Source of the DNA: Salarchaeum sp. JOR-1
GTDB taxonomy: Archaea; Halobacteriota; Halobacteria; Halobacteriales; Halobacteriaceae
Direction of reading: 5' to 3'
DNA: 64,000 nt
NCBI RefSeq assembly: GCF_007833275.1
Contig: NZ_CP042241.1
Coordinates: 806,001 to 870,000 of the forward strand
The translations under genes were made by a program, and so were the position numbers. The notes under the pieces were generated by a model. It saw only the letters and a program-made list of their open reading frames with translations. It was not told where the DNA came from and did no database searches. Positions 48,916-59,185 of the stretch are shown one piece after another (positions within the stretch are counted from its first letter, which is position 1; the number at the start of each line of letters is the position of its first letter).

Positions 48916-51034
48916 GCGAATGAGCAAGGTGTCCGTCGTGGGCACCAACCGAGTCGTGCAGGACGTCATCGAGGCGGCGCACGACCAGAACGTCCTCCAC
49001 TTCAGTGATTCGAGCGGCGACGTCGGCGTCGAAGGGTTCGACGCCGGCTCTCCGCTTGCGGGGGCGGACGACGCCTCCGACAAACTGGTGACGGTTCGGT
49101 CGCTCCTCTCCATCCTCGGCGTCGACGAGGAGGACGCCGGCCCCACCCGCATCGTCACTGACGACGCGCTCGAAGACGAGTTCGCTGACATCCGCGACGA
49201 GGTCAACGAACTCGACGAGCGCCGCACCGAGGTCGAAAACCGACTGAGCGACCTCGAAGACCGCGTCGGTGCGGTCGAACCGTTCGTCACGCTCGGCATC
49301 GACCTCGACCTCCTCCAGGGGTACGACAGCGTGGAGGTCGCCGTCGGCGAAGGCGACACGGACGAAATCGAGCACGCGCTCGCGGACGCGAGCGACGTGC
49401 GGTCGTTCGAGACGTTCAGCGAGGACGGCGTCGTCGCCGTCTTCGCGTACCCGAGCGGCGACGCGACGGACGTCTTGGAGGACGCGCTCGTCGGCGCGGA
49501 GTTCGTCGAACACGAGATTCCGTCGGGCAACGGCACCCCCGAGGACTATCTCGACTCGCTCGAACACAAGCGCCAGAAGCTCGAATCGGAACTCGCGACC
49601 GTCGAGAACGAACTCGAAGGCCTCCGACTCGAACACGCCGGCTTCCTCCTCGCGGCCGAGGAGAAGCTCAACATCGAGGTGCAGAAGGCCGAGGCCCCGC
49701 TCAACTTCGCGACCACGGATCACGCGTTCGTCGCGGAGGGCTGGGTTCCGACCAGCGAGTACGCCGAGTTCGCGTCCGCGGTGCAGGACGCGGGCGGCGA
49801 CGGCGTGGACGTCGAGGAACTCGAGCGCGCCGAGTACGAGCCGCCAGAGCACGAAATCGGCCACGGCGAGCAGGAAGCCGCGCCCGACGGCGGCACCGCG
49901 GAACAGCCGCCGGTCGTGCAGGACAACCCCGGGCCGGTGAAGCCGTTCGAGATGCTCGTCCGCGTCATCAACCGCCCGAACTACTACGACCTCGACCCGA
50001 CGATCATCCTGTTCCTCACGTTCCCCGCGTTCTACGGGTTCATGATCGGGGACGTCGGGTACGGGATCATCTACACCGCGGTCGGCTGGTGGATGTACAC
50101 CAGTCTCGATTCCGACGCGCTCGCCGCGCTCGGCGGCGTCGCCGTCCTCTCCGGACTCTCCACAATCGTGTTCGGGTTCCTGTACGGCGAGATATTCGGT
50201 TTCCACCTCATCAGCGAGTACCTCTGGAACGGCAGCCCGCCGCTCCACAAGGGACTGATGCCCGGGAACGCGGACTGGGCGCGCCTCTGGCTCGTCGTCT
50301 CCGTGCTGGTGGCGCTCGGCCACCTCACGCTCGGGTACGCCATCGACACGTACAAGCGGATGCGTCACGGCGTCTGGGACGCGCTCACCGAGGGCGCGTC
50401 GTGGGCGATTCTGATGGTCGGGCTCTGGGTGTGGATCTTCAGCCACGCCCTCGGCGGCGCGAAACCCGACCTCCTGTTCACCGCGCTCTCCGGTCAGCCG
50501 CTCGGCTTCACCGGATTCGGCGCGACGGTGGGCTGGGCGGCGCTCGTAATCGGTCTCGTCGGATACGCGCTCCTCATCTACGCCGAGGGCGCGGTCGGCG
50601 GTATCGAGGGCGCGCTGAACTCGCTCACGCACGTCCTCTCGTACACGCGGCTCGCCGCCGTGATGCTCGCGAAGGGGGGGATGGCGTTCGTCGTCAACCT
50701 CCTCTTCTTCGGCGCGTACGAGACGCACCCGGACGACCCCACGATGGGGGAGTTCCACTTCATGCTGGAACACGACTGGAGTTACGTACAGACACACCAC
50801 CCCGGGGCCGAACTGATGTTCGGCGGCCTCGTGCACGGCCCGATCACGGCCGTGCTCGGCGGCATCCTCATCTTCGTCCTCGGCCACATCTTAGTGCTTG
50901 CCCTCGGCGTCACGAGCGCCGGCCTACAGGCCGTTCGCCTGGAATACGTCGAGTTCTTTGGGAAGTTTTATGAAGGCGGTGGGACGAAATACGAACCGTT
51001 CGGCTACGACCGATCCTACACGACCCAAGACTAA
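48902..51034 (+). CDS. atpI: A-type ATP synthase subunit I (a-type)
   Basis: This 710-residue membrane subunit carries the ion half-channels facing the c/K ring. The N-terminal soluble half (about 1-350) has coiled coils (VENRLSDLEDRV and VENELEGLRLEH). The C-terminal half has about seven to eight membrane helices, with the essential arginine region at LSYTRLAAVMLAKGG. The start MLRPERMSKVSVVG at the ATG at 48902 overlaps atpH. The length is as usual for the haloarchaeal subunit. Confidence 0.96.
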   Translation: MLRPERMSKVSVVGTNRVVQDVIEAAHDQNVLHFSDSSGDVGVEGFDAGSPLAGADDASDKLVTVRSLLSILGVDEEDAGPTRIVTDDALEDEFADIRDEVNELDERRTEVENRLSDLEDRVGAVEPFVTLGIDLDLLQGYDSVEVAVGEGDTDEIEHALADASDVRSFETFSEDGVVAVFAYPSGDATDVLEDALVGAEFVEHEIPSGNGTPEDYLDSLEHKRQKLESELATVENELEGLRLEHAGFLLAAEEKLNIEVQKAEAPLNFATTDHAFVAEGWVPTSEYAEFASAVQDAGGDGVDVEELERAEYEPPEHEIGHGEQEAAPDGGTAEQPPVVQDNPGPVKPFEMLVRVINRPNYYDLDPTIILFLTFPAFYGFMIGDVGYGIIYTAVGWWMYTSLDSDALAALGGVAVLSGLSTIVFGFLYGEIFGFHLISEYLWNGSPPLHKGLMPGNADWARLWLVVSVLVALGHLTLGYAIDTYKRMRHGVWDALTEGASWAILMVGLWVWIFSHALGGAKPDLLFTALSGQPLGFTGFGATVGWAALVIGLVGYALLIYAEGAVGGIEGALNSLTHVLSYTRLAAVMLAKGGMAFVVNLLFFGAYETHPDDPTMGEFHFMLEHDWSYVQTHHPGAELMFGGLVHGPITAVLGGILIFVLGHILVLALGVTSAGLQAVRLEYVEFFGKFYEGGGTKYEPFGYDRSYTTQD

Positions 51035-51040
51035 TTAGTC

Positions 51041-51319
51041 ATGTTTGAATTCGTCATCGCGTTCGTCAACGCTCTCGCACCGCTCCTGAACAACGCCGCT
51101 CTCACCCCCGCGGAACTCACGGGGAACATCGCCACTGCCGGCGCCGCGCTCGGCGTCGGCGTCGCCGCACTCGGTGCCGGTGTCGCGGAAGGCGGTATCG
51201 GTGCCGCAGCAGTCGGCGCCCTCGCCGAGGACGAGGAGTTCTTCGGGAACGCGATCCTGTTCACGGTCCTTCCCGAGACTCTCGTCATCCTCGCGATTGT
51301 CGTCATCTTCATCATCTAA
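51041..51319 (+). CDS. atpK: A-type ATP synthase subunit K (proteolipid c)
   Basis: The rotor-ring subunit has 92 residues. The first hydrophobic stretch may be an added N-terminal segment, and the two ring helices follow (GNIATAGAALGVGVAALGAGV and NAILFTVLPETLVILAIVV). The ion-carrying carboxylate is E79 in VLPET. The ring presumably carries protons or sodium; haloarchaeal enzymes are thought to use protons. Six bases after atpI. Confidence 0.95.
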   Translation: MFEFVIAFVNALAPLLNNAALTPAELTGNIATAGAALGVGVAALGAGVAEGGIGAAAVGALAEDEEFFGNAILFTVLPETLVILAIVVIFII

Positions 51320-51320
51320 G

Positions 51321-51905
51321 ATGAGTCTGGACACGGTAGTCGAAGAGATCCGCGAGGACGCCCGGGAACGGGCCGACGAAATCCGCCAGGAGGGCGAGGA
51401 ACGCGCCGACGACATCGTGTCGGCCGCCGAGTCCGAAGCTGACGATATCCTCGAAGAAGCCGAGGCGGAGGTCGAACGCGAAATCGAACGCGAGCGCGAA
51501 CAGACGCTCTCCAGCGCGAAGCTCGACGCGAAGCACGAGCGAATGAGCGCGCGCCGCGACGCCCTCGAATCCGTCCGTGAGGAGGTCGAGGATCGAATTG
51601 CGGGCCTCGACGGCGACGAGCGCGAGGAGCTCACTCGCGCCCTGCTCGACGACGCGCTCGACTCGTTCGACGAGGACGAGCAACTCGCCGTCCACTACGC
51701 GTCCGGCGACGAGGAACTCCTCTCGGACATCCTGGACGATTACACGCACGTCTCGCTCGCCGGCGAGTACGACTGCCTCGGCGGCGTCGTCGTCGAGAGC
51801 GAGTCCTCGCGAGTGCGCGTGAAGAACACGTTCGACTCGGTGCTCGACGACGTCTGGGAGGACGACCTCAAACAGATCAGTAACCGGCTCTTCGACGAAC
51901 AATGA
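51321..51905 (+). CDS. atpE: A-type ATP synthase subunit E
   Basis: The peripheral-stalk subunit has 194 residues. An N-terminal acidic coiled coil (about 5-110: EEIREDARERADEIRQEGEE and so on) pairs with subunit H. The C-terminal globular domain (about 115-190, LGGVVVESESSRVRVKNTFD) contacts the A1 head. The ATG at 51321 lies one base after the atpK stop. It overlaps atpC by ATGA. Confidence 0.95.
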   Translation: MSLDTVVEEIREDARERADEIRQEGEERADDIVSAAESEADDILEEAEAEVEREIEREREQTLSSAKLDAKHERMSARRDALESVREEVEDRIAGLDGDEREELTRALLDDALDSFDEDEQLAVHYASGDEELLSDILDDYTHVSLAGEYDCLGGVVVESESSRVRVKNTFDSVLDDVWEDDLKQISNRLFDEQ

Positions 51906-52957
51906 ACGTCATCAGCCGCGACGCATCGAACTACGCGTACGTCAACGCCCGCGTGAAGTCGCGGCGTGCCGTCCTCTTCGACGAGGACGACTACCGGACG
52001 CTGATGCGGATGGGGACGAGCGAAATCGCTCGCTTCCTCGAGGAGTCCGAGTACGAGGCGGAAGTGAACGACCTCGGCTCGCGGTTCTCCGGCGTCGACC
52101 TCGTCGAGTACGCGTTGAACCGAAACCTCGCGAAGCACTTCCACGACCTCTTGCAGTGGTCGCAGGGAACGCTCCGCGACCTCCTCGTCCGCTACTTCCG
52201 GAAGTTCGACGCGTGGAACGTCAAGACGGCGCTCCGCGGTGTCTACGCGGACACAGAGACTGCGGAGATCGAACAGGACTTCATTCGCGCGGGCGACCTC
52301 GGCGACGACACGCTGTCGCTGCTCGCCGACGCGGACGAGATTCGGACGGTCGTCGACCTGCTCTCCGAGACGCTGTTCGGGCCGGCGCTCGACGACGCGT
52401 ACGGCGAGTACGAGGAGACGAACTCGCTCGTGCCGCTGGAGAACGCGGTCGACCTCGCGTTCTACGACCGCCTCCTGAAGCAAGTGCAGAGCACGTCAGC
52501 GGGCACCCGCGAGTTCGTGAAGTTCCTGCAGGCCGACATCGACTTCCGGAACGTTCGGAACGCGGTTCGGCTCGCTCGCAGCGGTGCCGACCTCGACCCC
52601 GCGGAGTATTACATCGAGGGCGGCCGGCTGTTCGAGCCTGCCGAACTCGACGCGCTCGCGGACAACTGGGACGAACTCGTCGCGCGACTCCGGGACAGCC
52701 ACTACGGCAACGAGCTGGCGGACAAGCTCGACGAGCTCGACGAGGCGGACAGCCTCATCGCGTTCGAGCACGCGCTCGACGCCGCGCTCCTCTCGTACTC
52801 GGAACACCTCTCGCACGTGTTCCCGCTGTCCGTGTGTCCCGTGCTCGGGTACGTGCTGGCGAAGGAACGCGAAGTGGACAACGTCCGCGCCATCGCGCGC
52901 GGCCGTGAGGTCGGTCTCACGGAAGAAGAGATCGAGGAGGAACTCGTCATCCTATGA
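51902..52957 (+). CDS. atpC: A-type ATP synthase subunit C (d-type)
   Basis: This 351-residue helical subunit sits on the rotor ring and joins the central stalk. The sequence begins MNVISRDASNYAYVNARVKSR and ends in [18 protein letters not shown], and no membrane helix is present. It matches the V/A-type C (AC39) family in length and in three-part helical repeats. It overlaps atpE and atpF by ATGA at both ends. Confidence 0.95.
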   Translation: MNVISRDASNYAYVNARVKSRRAVLFDEDDYRTLMRMGTSEIARFLEESEYEAEVNDLGSRFSGVDLVEYALNRNLAKHFHDLLQWSQGTLRDLLVRYFRKFDAWNVKTALRGVYADTETAEIEQDFIRAGDLGDDTLSLLADADEIRTVVDLLSETLFGPALDDAYGEYEETNSLVPLENAVDLAFYDRLLKQVQSTSAGTREFVKFLQADIDFRNVRNAVRLARSGADLDPAEYYIEGGRLFEPAELDALADNWDELVARLRDSHYGNELADKLDELDEADSLIAFEHALDAALLSYSEHLSHVFPLSVCPVLGYVLAKEREVDNVRAIARGREVGLTEEEIEEELVIL

Positions 52958-53295
52958 GTCAGGAAATAGCCGTCGTCGGGAGCGCCGAATTCACCACGGG
53001 TTTCCGACTGGCCGGCGTACAGACGTTCGAGAACGTCCCCGACGACGAGAAATCCGACGAGCTCGACGAGGCCGTCGAACGCGTGCTCGCGAACGACGAT
53101 GTCGGGATCGTCGTGATGCACGCGGACGACCTCGACTACCTCTCCCGGCAGACCCGTCAGGACGTGGAGACGAGCGTCGAACCGACGGTCGTCACTATCG
53201 GCAGCGGTGAAGCGGGTGGGAGCGGCCTCCGCGAACAGATCAAGCGCGCCATCGGCATCGACCTGATGGCGGACGAAGACGGTGAGAACGAATGA
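52954..53295 (+). CDS. atpF: A-type ATP synthase subunit F
   Basis: This central-stalk subunit has 113 residues. The Rossmann-like pattern [18 protein letters not shown] at the N-terminus and [14 protein letters not shown] in the middle are family signatures, followed by the flexible C-terminal helix region. It regulates ATP hydrolysis in related enzymes. It overlaps atpA by ATGA. Confidence 0.95.
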   Translation: MSQEIAVVGSAEFTTGFRLAGVQTFENVPDDEKSDELDEAVERVLANDDVGIVVMHADDLDYLSRQTRQDVETSVEPTVVTIGSGEAGGSGLREQIKRAIGIDLMADEDGENE

Positions 53296-55049
53296 GTCAG
53301 GCAGAAACAATCACTGATTCCGGCGAAATCGAGAGCGTGAGCGGTCCCGTCGTGACCGCCACGGACCTCGACGCCCAGATGAACGACGTCGTGTACGTCG
53401 GTGAAGAGGGGCTGATGGGTGAGGTCATCGAAATCGAAGGCGGCATAACGACCATCCAGGTCTACGAGGAGACGTCCGCGGTCGCACCCGGCGAACCCGT
53501 CGAGAACACGGGCGACCCGCTGACCGTGGATCTCGGGCCGGGCATGCTGGACTCCATCTACGACGGTGTTCAGCGCCCGCTCGACGTGCTCGAAGACGAG
53601 ATGGGCGCCTTCCTCGACCGCGGTGTCGACGCGCCCGGCATCGACATGGAGAAGGAGTGGGAGTTCACTCCCGCCGTCTCCGAGGGCGATGTCGTCGAAC
53701 CCGGCGACGTCGTCGGTACGGTCGACGAAACCGAGAGCATCGAACACAAAGTCCTCGTCCCGCCCCGCCACGAGGGCGGTGAGGTCACCACGGTGAACGA
53801 GGGCTCGTACACCGTCACCGACCCCGTGGTCGAACTCGACTCGGGCGAGACGGTGACGATGCACCAGGAGTGGCCGGTTCGCGAGGCCCGGCCGACCGTG
53901 GACAAGCACACGCCCGAGACGCCGCTCGTCACTGGACAGCGCGTCCAGGACGGCCTGTTCCCGCTCGCGAAGGGCGGGACGGCGGCGATTCCGGGGCCGT
54001 TCGGTTCCGGGAAGACCGTCACCCAGCAGCAACTCGCGAAGTGGAGCGACGCCGACATCGTCATCTACATCGGGTGTGGCGAGCGCGGGAACGAGATGAC
54101 GGAAGTCATCGAGGACTTCCCCGAGCTCGAAGACCCCAAGTCGGGGAACGCGCTGATGGCGCGCACGTGCCTCATCGCGAACACCTCGAACATGCCGGTC
54201 GCGGCACGCGAGTCCTGCATCTACACGGGCGTCACCATCGCGGAGCACTACCGCGACATGGGGTACGACGTCGCGCTGATGGCGGACTCCACCAGCCGGT
54301 GGGCGGAAGCGATGCGCGAAATCTCCTCCCGCCTGGAGGAGATGCCGGGCGAGGAAGGCTACCCCGCCTATCTCGCGAGCCGGCTCGCGCAGTTCTACGA
54401 GCGAGCGGGCCTGTTCGAGAACCTGAACGGCAGCGAGGGGTCGGTGTCCGTCGTGGGCGCGGTCAGCCCGCCGGGCGGCGACTTCTCGGAGCCGGTCACT
54501 CAGAACACGCTCCGTATCGTGAAGACGTTCTGGGCGCTCGACTCCGATCTCGCGGAACGCCGTCACTTCCCCTCGATTAACTGGAACGAGTCCTACTCGC
54601 TCTACAAGGATCAGCTCGACGACTGGTGGCGTGAGAACGTCGCGGAGGACTGGCCGGACGAGCGCCAGTGGGCCGTGGACGTGCTCGACGAGGAGGCCGA
54701 CCTCCAGGAGATCGTGCAGCTCGTCGGCGAGGACGCGCTCCCGGACGATCAGCGTCTCACGCTCGACGTGGCGCGCTACATCCGGGAGGCGTTCCTCCAG
54801 CAGAACGCGCTCCACGACGTGGACACGTACTGTCCGCCCGAGAAGACGTACCTCATCCTCACCGCGATCCACCACTACAGCGAGGAGGCGTTCCGCGCGC
54901 TCGAAGCGGGCGTTCCCGTCGAGGAAATCACGGACGTCGACGCTGCGCCCCGTCTGAACCGGCTCGGAACGACGCCGGACGACGAGGCCGAAGCGGAGGT
55001 CGAGGAGATCAAAGAACAGCTCACCGAACAGCTCCGGGAGAAGTACTAA
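53292..55049 (+). CDS. atpA: A-type ATP synthase subunit A (catalytic)
   Basis: This is the catalytic subunit of the A1 hexamer, making ATP at the A/B interfaces. It has 585 residues. The P-loop is GPFGSGKT (235-242), a form typical of A/V-type A subunits, and no intein interrupts it. The non-homologous bulge region (about 110-200) and [24 protein letters not shown] are present. The C-terminal helical domain ends in [14 protein letters not shown]. The stop overlaps the atpB ATG by one base (TAATG). Confidence 0.98.
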   Translation: MSQAETITDSGEIESVSGPVVTATDLDAQMNDVVYVGEEGLMGEVIEIEGGITTIQVYEETSAVAPGEPVENTGDPLTVDLGPGMLDSIYDGVQRPLDVLEDEMGAFLDRGVDAPGIDMEKEWEFTPAVSEGDVVEPGDVVGTVDETESIEHKVLVPPRHEGGEVTTVNEGSYTVTDPVVELDSGETVTMHQEWPVREARPTVDKHTPETPLVTGQRVQDGLFPLAKGGTAAIPGPFGSGKTVTQQQLAKWSDADIVIYIGCGERGNEMTEVIEDFPELEDPKSGNALMARTCLIANTSNMPVAARESCIYTGVTIAEHYRDMGYDVALMADSTSRWAEAMREISSRLEEMPGEEGYPAYLASRLAQFYERAGLFENLNGSEGSVSVVGAVSPPGGDFSEPVTQNTLRIVKTFWALDSDLAERRHFPSINWNESYSLYKDQLDDWWRENVAEDWPDERQWAVDVLDEEADLQEIVQLVGEDALPDDQRLTLDVARYIREAFLQQNALHDVDTYCPPEKTYLILTAIHHYSEEAFRALEAGVPVEEITDVDAAPRLNRLGTTPDDEAEAEVEEIKEQLTEQLREKY

Positions 55050-56485
55050 TGAAAGAGTACCAGACCATCACCGAAGTCAGCGGCCCGCTGGTCTACGTCG
55101 AGATCGACGAACCGATCGGGTACGACGAGATCGTCGAAATCGAAACACCCGACGGGGAGACCAAGCGCGGTCAGGTCCTCGAATCCAGCGACGGACTCGT
55201 CGCGATCCAGGTGTTCGAGGGCACGGAAGGTATCGGTCAGGACGCCTCGGTGCGGTTCCTCGGCGAGACGATGAAGATGCCCGTGACCGAAGACCTCCTC
55301 GGTCGCGTGCTCGACGGCTCCGGGAACCCAATCGACGGCGGTCCCGACATCGTTCCGGACGAGCGCCGCGACATCATCGGCTCCGCAATCAACCCGCACG
55401 CTCGCGAGTACCCCGAGGACTTCATCCAGACGGGCGTCTCCTCGATCGACGGGATGAACACGCTCGTGCGCGGCCAGAAGCTCCCAATCTTCAGCGCGTC
55501 CGGCCTCCCGCACAACGACCTCGCGCTCCAGATCGCGCGACAGGCCGAGGTGCCCGAGGAGGGCGACGAGGACGACGACACGGAGTTCGCGGTCGTGTTC
55601 GGCGCGATGGGTATCACGAAGGAGGAGGCGAACGAGTTCATGGACGACTTCGAGCGCACGGGCGCGCTCGAACGCAGCGTCGTCTTCACGAACCTCGCTG
55701 ACGACCCGGCCGTCGAGCGGACGATTACGCCCCGCCTCGCGCTCACCACCGCCGAGTACCTCGCGTTCGACAAGGGCTATCACGTCCTCGTCATCCTCAC
55801 GGACATGACGAACTACTGTGAGGCATTGCGCGAGATCGGCGCGGCGCGCGAGGAAGTCCCGGGTCGCCGTGGCTACCCCGGATACATGTACACCGACCTC
55901 GCGCAGCTCTACGAGCGCGCGGGCCGCATCAAGGGCCGGGAGGGCACGGTCACCCAGCTCCCAATTCTGACGATGCCGGGTGACGACGAAACCCACCCGA
56001 TTCCCGACCTCACGGGCTACATCACGGAGGGCCAGATCATGATGGACCGCGACCTGAACAGTCAGGGCGTCACGCCGCCCGTGGACGTCTCCCCCAGCCT
56101 CAGCCGGCTGATGGACGACGGTATTGGCGAGGGTCTCACTCGCGACGACCACGGCGACGTGGCGGATCAGCTGTTCGCGGCGTACGCGGAAGGGAAAGAC
56201 CTCCGCGACCTCGTGAACATCGTCGGCCGGGAAGCGCTCAGCGAGCGCGACAACAAGTACCTCGACTTCGCGGACGCGTTCGAGTCCGAGTTCGTCGACC
56301 AGGGCTTCGACACCGACCGCAGCATCGAGCAGACGCTCAGCATCGGCTGGGACGTGCTGTCGATGCTCCCGAAGGAGGAACTCAACCGCCTCGACGAGGA
56401 GCACATCGAACAGTACTACACGGAGGACGCGGAGGTCGACACGGACTCCGAGGAATCCGACGACTCACCCGTCAGCGCCGACTAG
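55049..56485 (+). CDS. atpB: A-type ATP synthase subunit B
   Basis: The non-catalytic nucleotide-binding subunit alternates with A in the hexamer. It has 478 residues, starting [20 protein letters not shown]. As in the family, a true Walker A is absent: [13 protein letters not shown] occupies the position. [15 protein letters not shown] is the conserved C-terminal signature. Immediately followed, four bases after the stop, by atpD. Confidence 0.98.
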   Translation: MKEYQTITEVSGPLVYVEIDEPIGYDEIVEIETPDGETKRGQVLESSDGLVAIQVFEGTEGIGQDASVRFLGETMKMPVTEDLLGRVLDGSGNPIDGGPDIVPDERRDIIGSAINPHAREYPEDFIQTGVSSIDGMNTLVRGQKLPIFSASGLPHNDLALQIARQAEVPEEGDEDDDTEFAVVFGAMGITKEEANEFMDDFERTGALERSVVFTNLADDPAVERTITPRLALTTAEYLAFDKGYHVLVILTDMTNYCEALREIGAAREEVPGRRGYPGYMYTDLAQLYERAGRIKGREGTVTQLPILTMPGDDETHPIPDLTGYITEGQIMMDRDLNSQGVTPPVDVSPSLSRLMDDGIGEGLTRDDHGDVADQLFAAYAEGKDLRDLVNIVGREALSERDNKYLDFADAFESEFVDQGFDTDRSIEQTLSIGWDVLSMLPKEELNRLDEEHIEQYYTEDAEVDTDSEESDDSPVSAD

Positions 56486-56489
56486 AACG

Positions 56490-57179
56490 ATGGCAGGAGA
56501 CGTCAAACCCACGCGCAAGAACCTGATGGAGATCGAGGAGCGCATCGAGTTCTCCGAGAGCGGGCACGACACGCTCGAACAGAAGCGTGACGGCCTCATC
56601 ATGGAGTTCATGGACATCCTCGACACCGCGCAGGACGTGCGCTCCGACCTCGAAGACGACTACGAGGACGCGCAGAAGAAGATCAATATGGCGCGCGCGA
56701 TGGAGGGCGACGTCGCCGTCCGCGGTGCTGCGGCAGCCCTGAAAGAGCAGCCGGAGCTCAGCGTGGAGTCGAAGAACATCATGGGCGTCGTCGTCCCCCA
56801 GATCGAGTCCTCGAAGGTGAAGAAGAACCTCGACGAGCGCGGGTACGGCGTCATCGGGACGTCCGCGCGCATCGACGAGGCCGCGGAGGCCTACGAGGAA
56901 CTCCTCGAGTCCATCATCCTCGCGGCCGAGGTGGAGACGGCGATGAAGAAGATGCTCGAGGAGATCGAGCAGACGAAGCGCCGCGTGAACGCGCTCGAAT
57001 TCAACATTCTGCCGGATCTCCGGGAGAACCAGGATTACATCGAGCAGAAGCTCGAAGAGCAGGAGCGCGAGGAGACGTTCCGCATGAAGAAAGTGAAGAA
57101 CAAGAAGGAGGAAGAGGCGAAGCAGGCGCGCGAGGCCGAGAAGCACGATGCGCGCGAACGCTCTGACTCCGTCGTTTAA
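56490..57179 (+). CDS. atpD: A-type ATP synthase subunit D
   Basis: This rotor-shaft subunit has 229 residues. Two long antiparallel coiled-coil helices (about 5-75 and 130-215) frame a small central part, and [16 protein letters not shown] is the family start. The Glu/Lys-rich C-terminal end is a halophilic extension. It is the last gene of the nine-gene operon. The next gene starts 14 bases later and may share the transcript. Confidence 0.96.
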   Translation: MAGDVKPTRKNLMEIEERIEFSESGHDTLEQKRDGLIMEFMDILDTAQDVRSDLEDDYEDAQKKINMARAMEGDVAVRGAAAALKEQPELSVESKNIMGVVVPQIESSKVKKNLDERGYGVIGTSARIDEAAEAYEELLESIILAAEVETAMKKMLEEIEQTKRRVNALEFNILPDLRENQDYIEQKLEEQEREETFRMKKVKNKKEEEAKQAREAEKHDARERSDSVV

Positions 57180-57193
57180 CTCACCCGTTTTCT

Positions 57194-57589
57194 ATGGCGT
57201 GTTCTCTCTGCAGGAGCGAGCAGCTGGCGTTCCCTGTGCCTGACGTGGCTCGCGAGCATCTGCCGGACGACCGGCCGGGCGCGGCGCTCTGTACGCGGTG
57301 TCTCGCGGTCGAACCCGTGGACGACCCCCCGCCGGAGCGTCCCGTGTTCTCCGGGTCGATTCCGGGATTTCCGGATGGCGAGGCGGGCGCGATAGTCGCG
57401 TGTCTGTTCGCGCTCGTTGACTCGCTCGCACTCTACCGCGCGGAGATATCGGCGCTCGCGAGTGAGGCCGAACGCCGGGGCGTGGATGTCCTCCTCCTCG
57501 TCGACCGGCTCGCGAGCACGGACGGTGTGGAGCCGTACTTCGACGTGTCCCGCCGGAGCCGCCAGTTGGCGCAACTGCTCTACGAGTAG
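57194..57589 (+). CDS. Zinc-ribbon protein (DUF6276-like)
   Basis: The product has 131 residues. N-terminal zinc ligands are C3, C6 (CSLCR) and the second pair CTRC about 35 residues later. A helical C-terminal domain follows (AGAIVACLFALVDSLALYRAE and VDVLLLVDRLASTDGVEPYFDVSRRSRQLAQLLYE in part). I recall a haloarchaeal DUF6276 family with this arrangement. The function is not known. It follows atpD by 14 bases and precedes the aldehyde dehydrogenase by 42. Confidence 0.8.
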   Translation: MACSLCRSEQLAFPVPDVAREHLPDDRPGAALCTRCLAVEPVDDPPPERPVFSGSIPGFPDGEAGAIVACLFALVDSLALYRAEISALASEAERRGVDVLLLVDRLASTDGVEPYFDVSRRSRQLAQLLYE

Positions 57590-57631
57590 CGCGCCCCTGA
57601 CACTTATTCCGGTTCGGAGCGACCCGCGGGT

Positions 57632-59185
57632 ATGGATACCGTGTGGGCGAACCCCGATCGGCTGGCGGCGTTGCGCGAGGGAATCACGCGAGTCGGCGAC
57701 AGACCGACGTTTCCCGCGGAGGCGCCGTTCACCGGCGAGCGCATCGCGGAGGTGCCCGCGTGCACCGCTGCCGACGTGGACGCAGCCGTCGAGAACGCGC
57801 GCGAGGCGGGCGCGGCGTGGGCCGCGCGGCCCGTGGAGGAGCGTGCCGCCGTCCTGTCCGACTTCCACGACCTCGTGCTCGACCGGCAGGACGACCTGCT
57901 CGACCTGATGCAGGTCGAAACCGGGAAGACGCGGCGGGACGCGTTCGAGGAGGTGTTGGACGTGGCGTCGACAGCCCGCCACTACGCCGACCACACGGAT
58001 CTCCTCGCGCCGGAGCGCCGAACCGGCGCGCTCCCGCTGCTGACGAAGGCCGTCGTCCACCAGCATCCGGTCGGGGTCGTCGGCTTCATCACGCCGTGGA
58101 ACTACCCGCTCACGCTCGCCGTCTCCGACGCGCTCCCCGCGCTGCTCGCGGGCAACGGTGTCGTTCTGAAGCCCGACGAGTCGACGACTCACACCGCGCT
58201 GCTCGCCCGCGACCTCCTCGAAGACGCCGGCCTTCCACCCGGCCTCCTCCAGGTCGTGTCGGGAGACGGCGCCGACCTCGGCGAACCACTCGTCGAGCGC
58301 GTCGACCACGTCGGATTCACCGGATCGACCGCCGTCGGACGCGAAGTCGGCGCGCTCGCGGGCGAACACCTCACCGACGTGTCGCTCGAACTCGGCGGAA
58401 AGAACCCCCTGCTCGTGTTGGACGACGCCGACCCCGAGGAGGCGGCCGCGGGCGCGGTCCGCGCGTCGTTCGCGAACGCCGGCCAGCTCTGCATCTCCAC
58501 GGAACGCCTCTACGTCCACACCGACGGCTACGACGACTTCGTGGACGCGTTCGTCCGCGAGACCCGAGGCCTCGCGCTCGGTGCCGGAGTCGAGTACGGC
58601 CCCGAGATGGGGAGCCTGCAGTCCGACCAGCAACTCGAGAAAGTGACCGCGCACGTCGAGGACGCCGTGGAGCGCGGTGCGACCGTGCTCGCCGGCGGCC
58701 GCGCGCGCCCCGACCTCGGCCCCTACTTCTACGAGCCCACGATTCTGGAGGACGTGACCTCGGAGATGACGCTGTCGGGCGAGGAGACGTTCGGGCCCGT
58801 CGTCGCGCTCTACGAGGTCGACTCCGTCGACGAGGCGGTCGAGCGCGCGAACGATTCGCCGTACGGCCTGAACGCGTCGGTCTGGACGACCGATACGGCG
58901 CGCGGCGAGCGCGTCGCCGAGCGAATCGAGTGTGGAACGGTGAACGTGAACGAGGGGTACGCGGCCGCCTGGGCGTCGATCGACGCGCCGATGGGCGGGA
59001 TGAAGGACTCCGGGGTCGGCCGCCGCCACGGGGACGAGGGACTCCTGAAGTACACGGAGTCCCAGACGGTCGCGACGCAGCGCGGCGCCCGCATCGACCC
59101 GGGCCCGCTCCCGCAATCCCTCTGGGCAGCAGGGCTTACGCTCGGGCTTCGTGCACTGAAGCGCGTCACGGGGTGGTTGCCGTGA
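57632..59185 (+). CDS. NAD(P)-dependent aldehyde dehydrogenase
   Basis: This ALDH-superfamily enzyme has 517 residues. The cofactor region is FITPWNYPLTLAV and VLKPDESTTHTALL. The general base is in LELGGKNP and the catalytic cysteine is in NAGQLCISTERL. ETFGPVVAL follows. It resembles succinate-semialdehyde-type dehydrogenases, but the substrate cannot be fixed. An unusual C-terminal extension ends ALKRVTGWLP after a hydrophobic stretch (SLWAAGLTLGL), possibly a membrane contact. A TATA-like CACTTATT lies 24-31 bases before the ATG. Its stop overlaps the SDR start as GTGA, so both enzymes are made together. Confidence 0.92.
   Translation: MDTVWANPDRLAALREGITRVGDRPTFPAEAPFTGERIAEVPACTAADVDAAVENAREAGAAWAARPVEERAAVLSDFHDLVLDRQDDLLDLMQVETGKTRRDAFEEVLDVASTARHYADHTDLLAPERRTGALPLLTKAVVHQHPVGVVGFITPWNYPLTLAVSDALPALLAGNGVVLKPDESTTHTALLARDLLEDAGLPPGLLQVVSGDGADLGEPLVERVDHVGFTGSTAVGREVGALAGEHLTDVSLELGGKNPLLVLDDADPEEAAAGAVRASFANAGQLCISTERLYVHTDGYDDFVDAFVRETRGLALGAGVEYGPEMGSLQSDQQLEKVTAHVEDAVERGATVLAGGRARPDLGPYFYEPTILEDVTSEMTLSGEETFGPVVALYEVDSVDEAVERANDSPYGLNASVWTTDTARGERVAERIECGTVNVNEGYAAAWASIDAPMGGMKDSGVGRRHGDEGLLKYTESQTVATQRGARIDPGPLPQSLWAAGLTLGLRALKRVTGWLP

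Noticed and set aside
48887-50887. Minus-strand frame of 666 codons opposite atpI
   Set aside because: It is antisense to the firmly identified ATP synthase subunit I and has shadow-type composition (E/R/V/H-rich, no motif).
53996-54025. Possible intein in the atpA P-loop, as in some archaea
   Set aside because: GPFGSGKT is uninterrupted and the protein has the normal length of 585 residues.
53157-54875. Minus-strand frame of 572 codons opposite atpA
   Set aside because: Shadow of the conserved catalytic subunit; no motif or promoter of its own.
57176-59116. Minus-strand frame of 646 codons opposite the aldehyde dehydrogenase
   Set aside because: Antisense to an enzyme with all catalytic motifs; arginine-rich reading.
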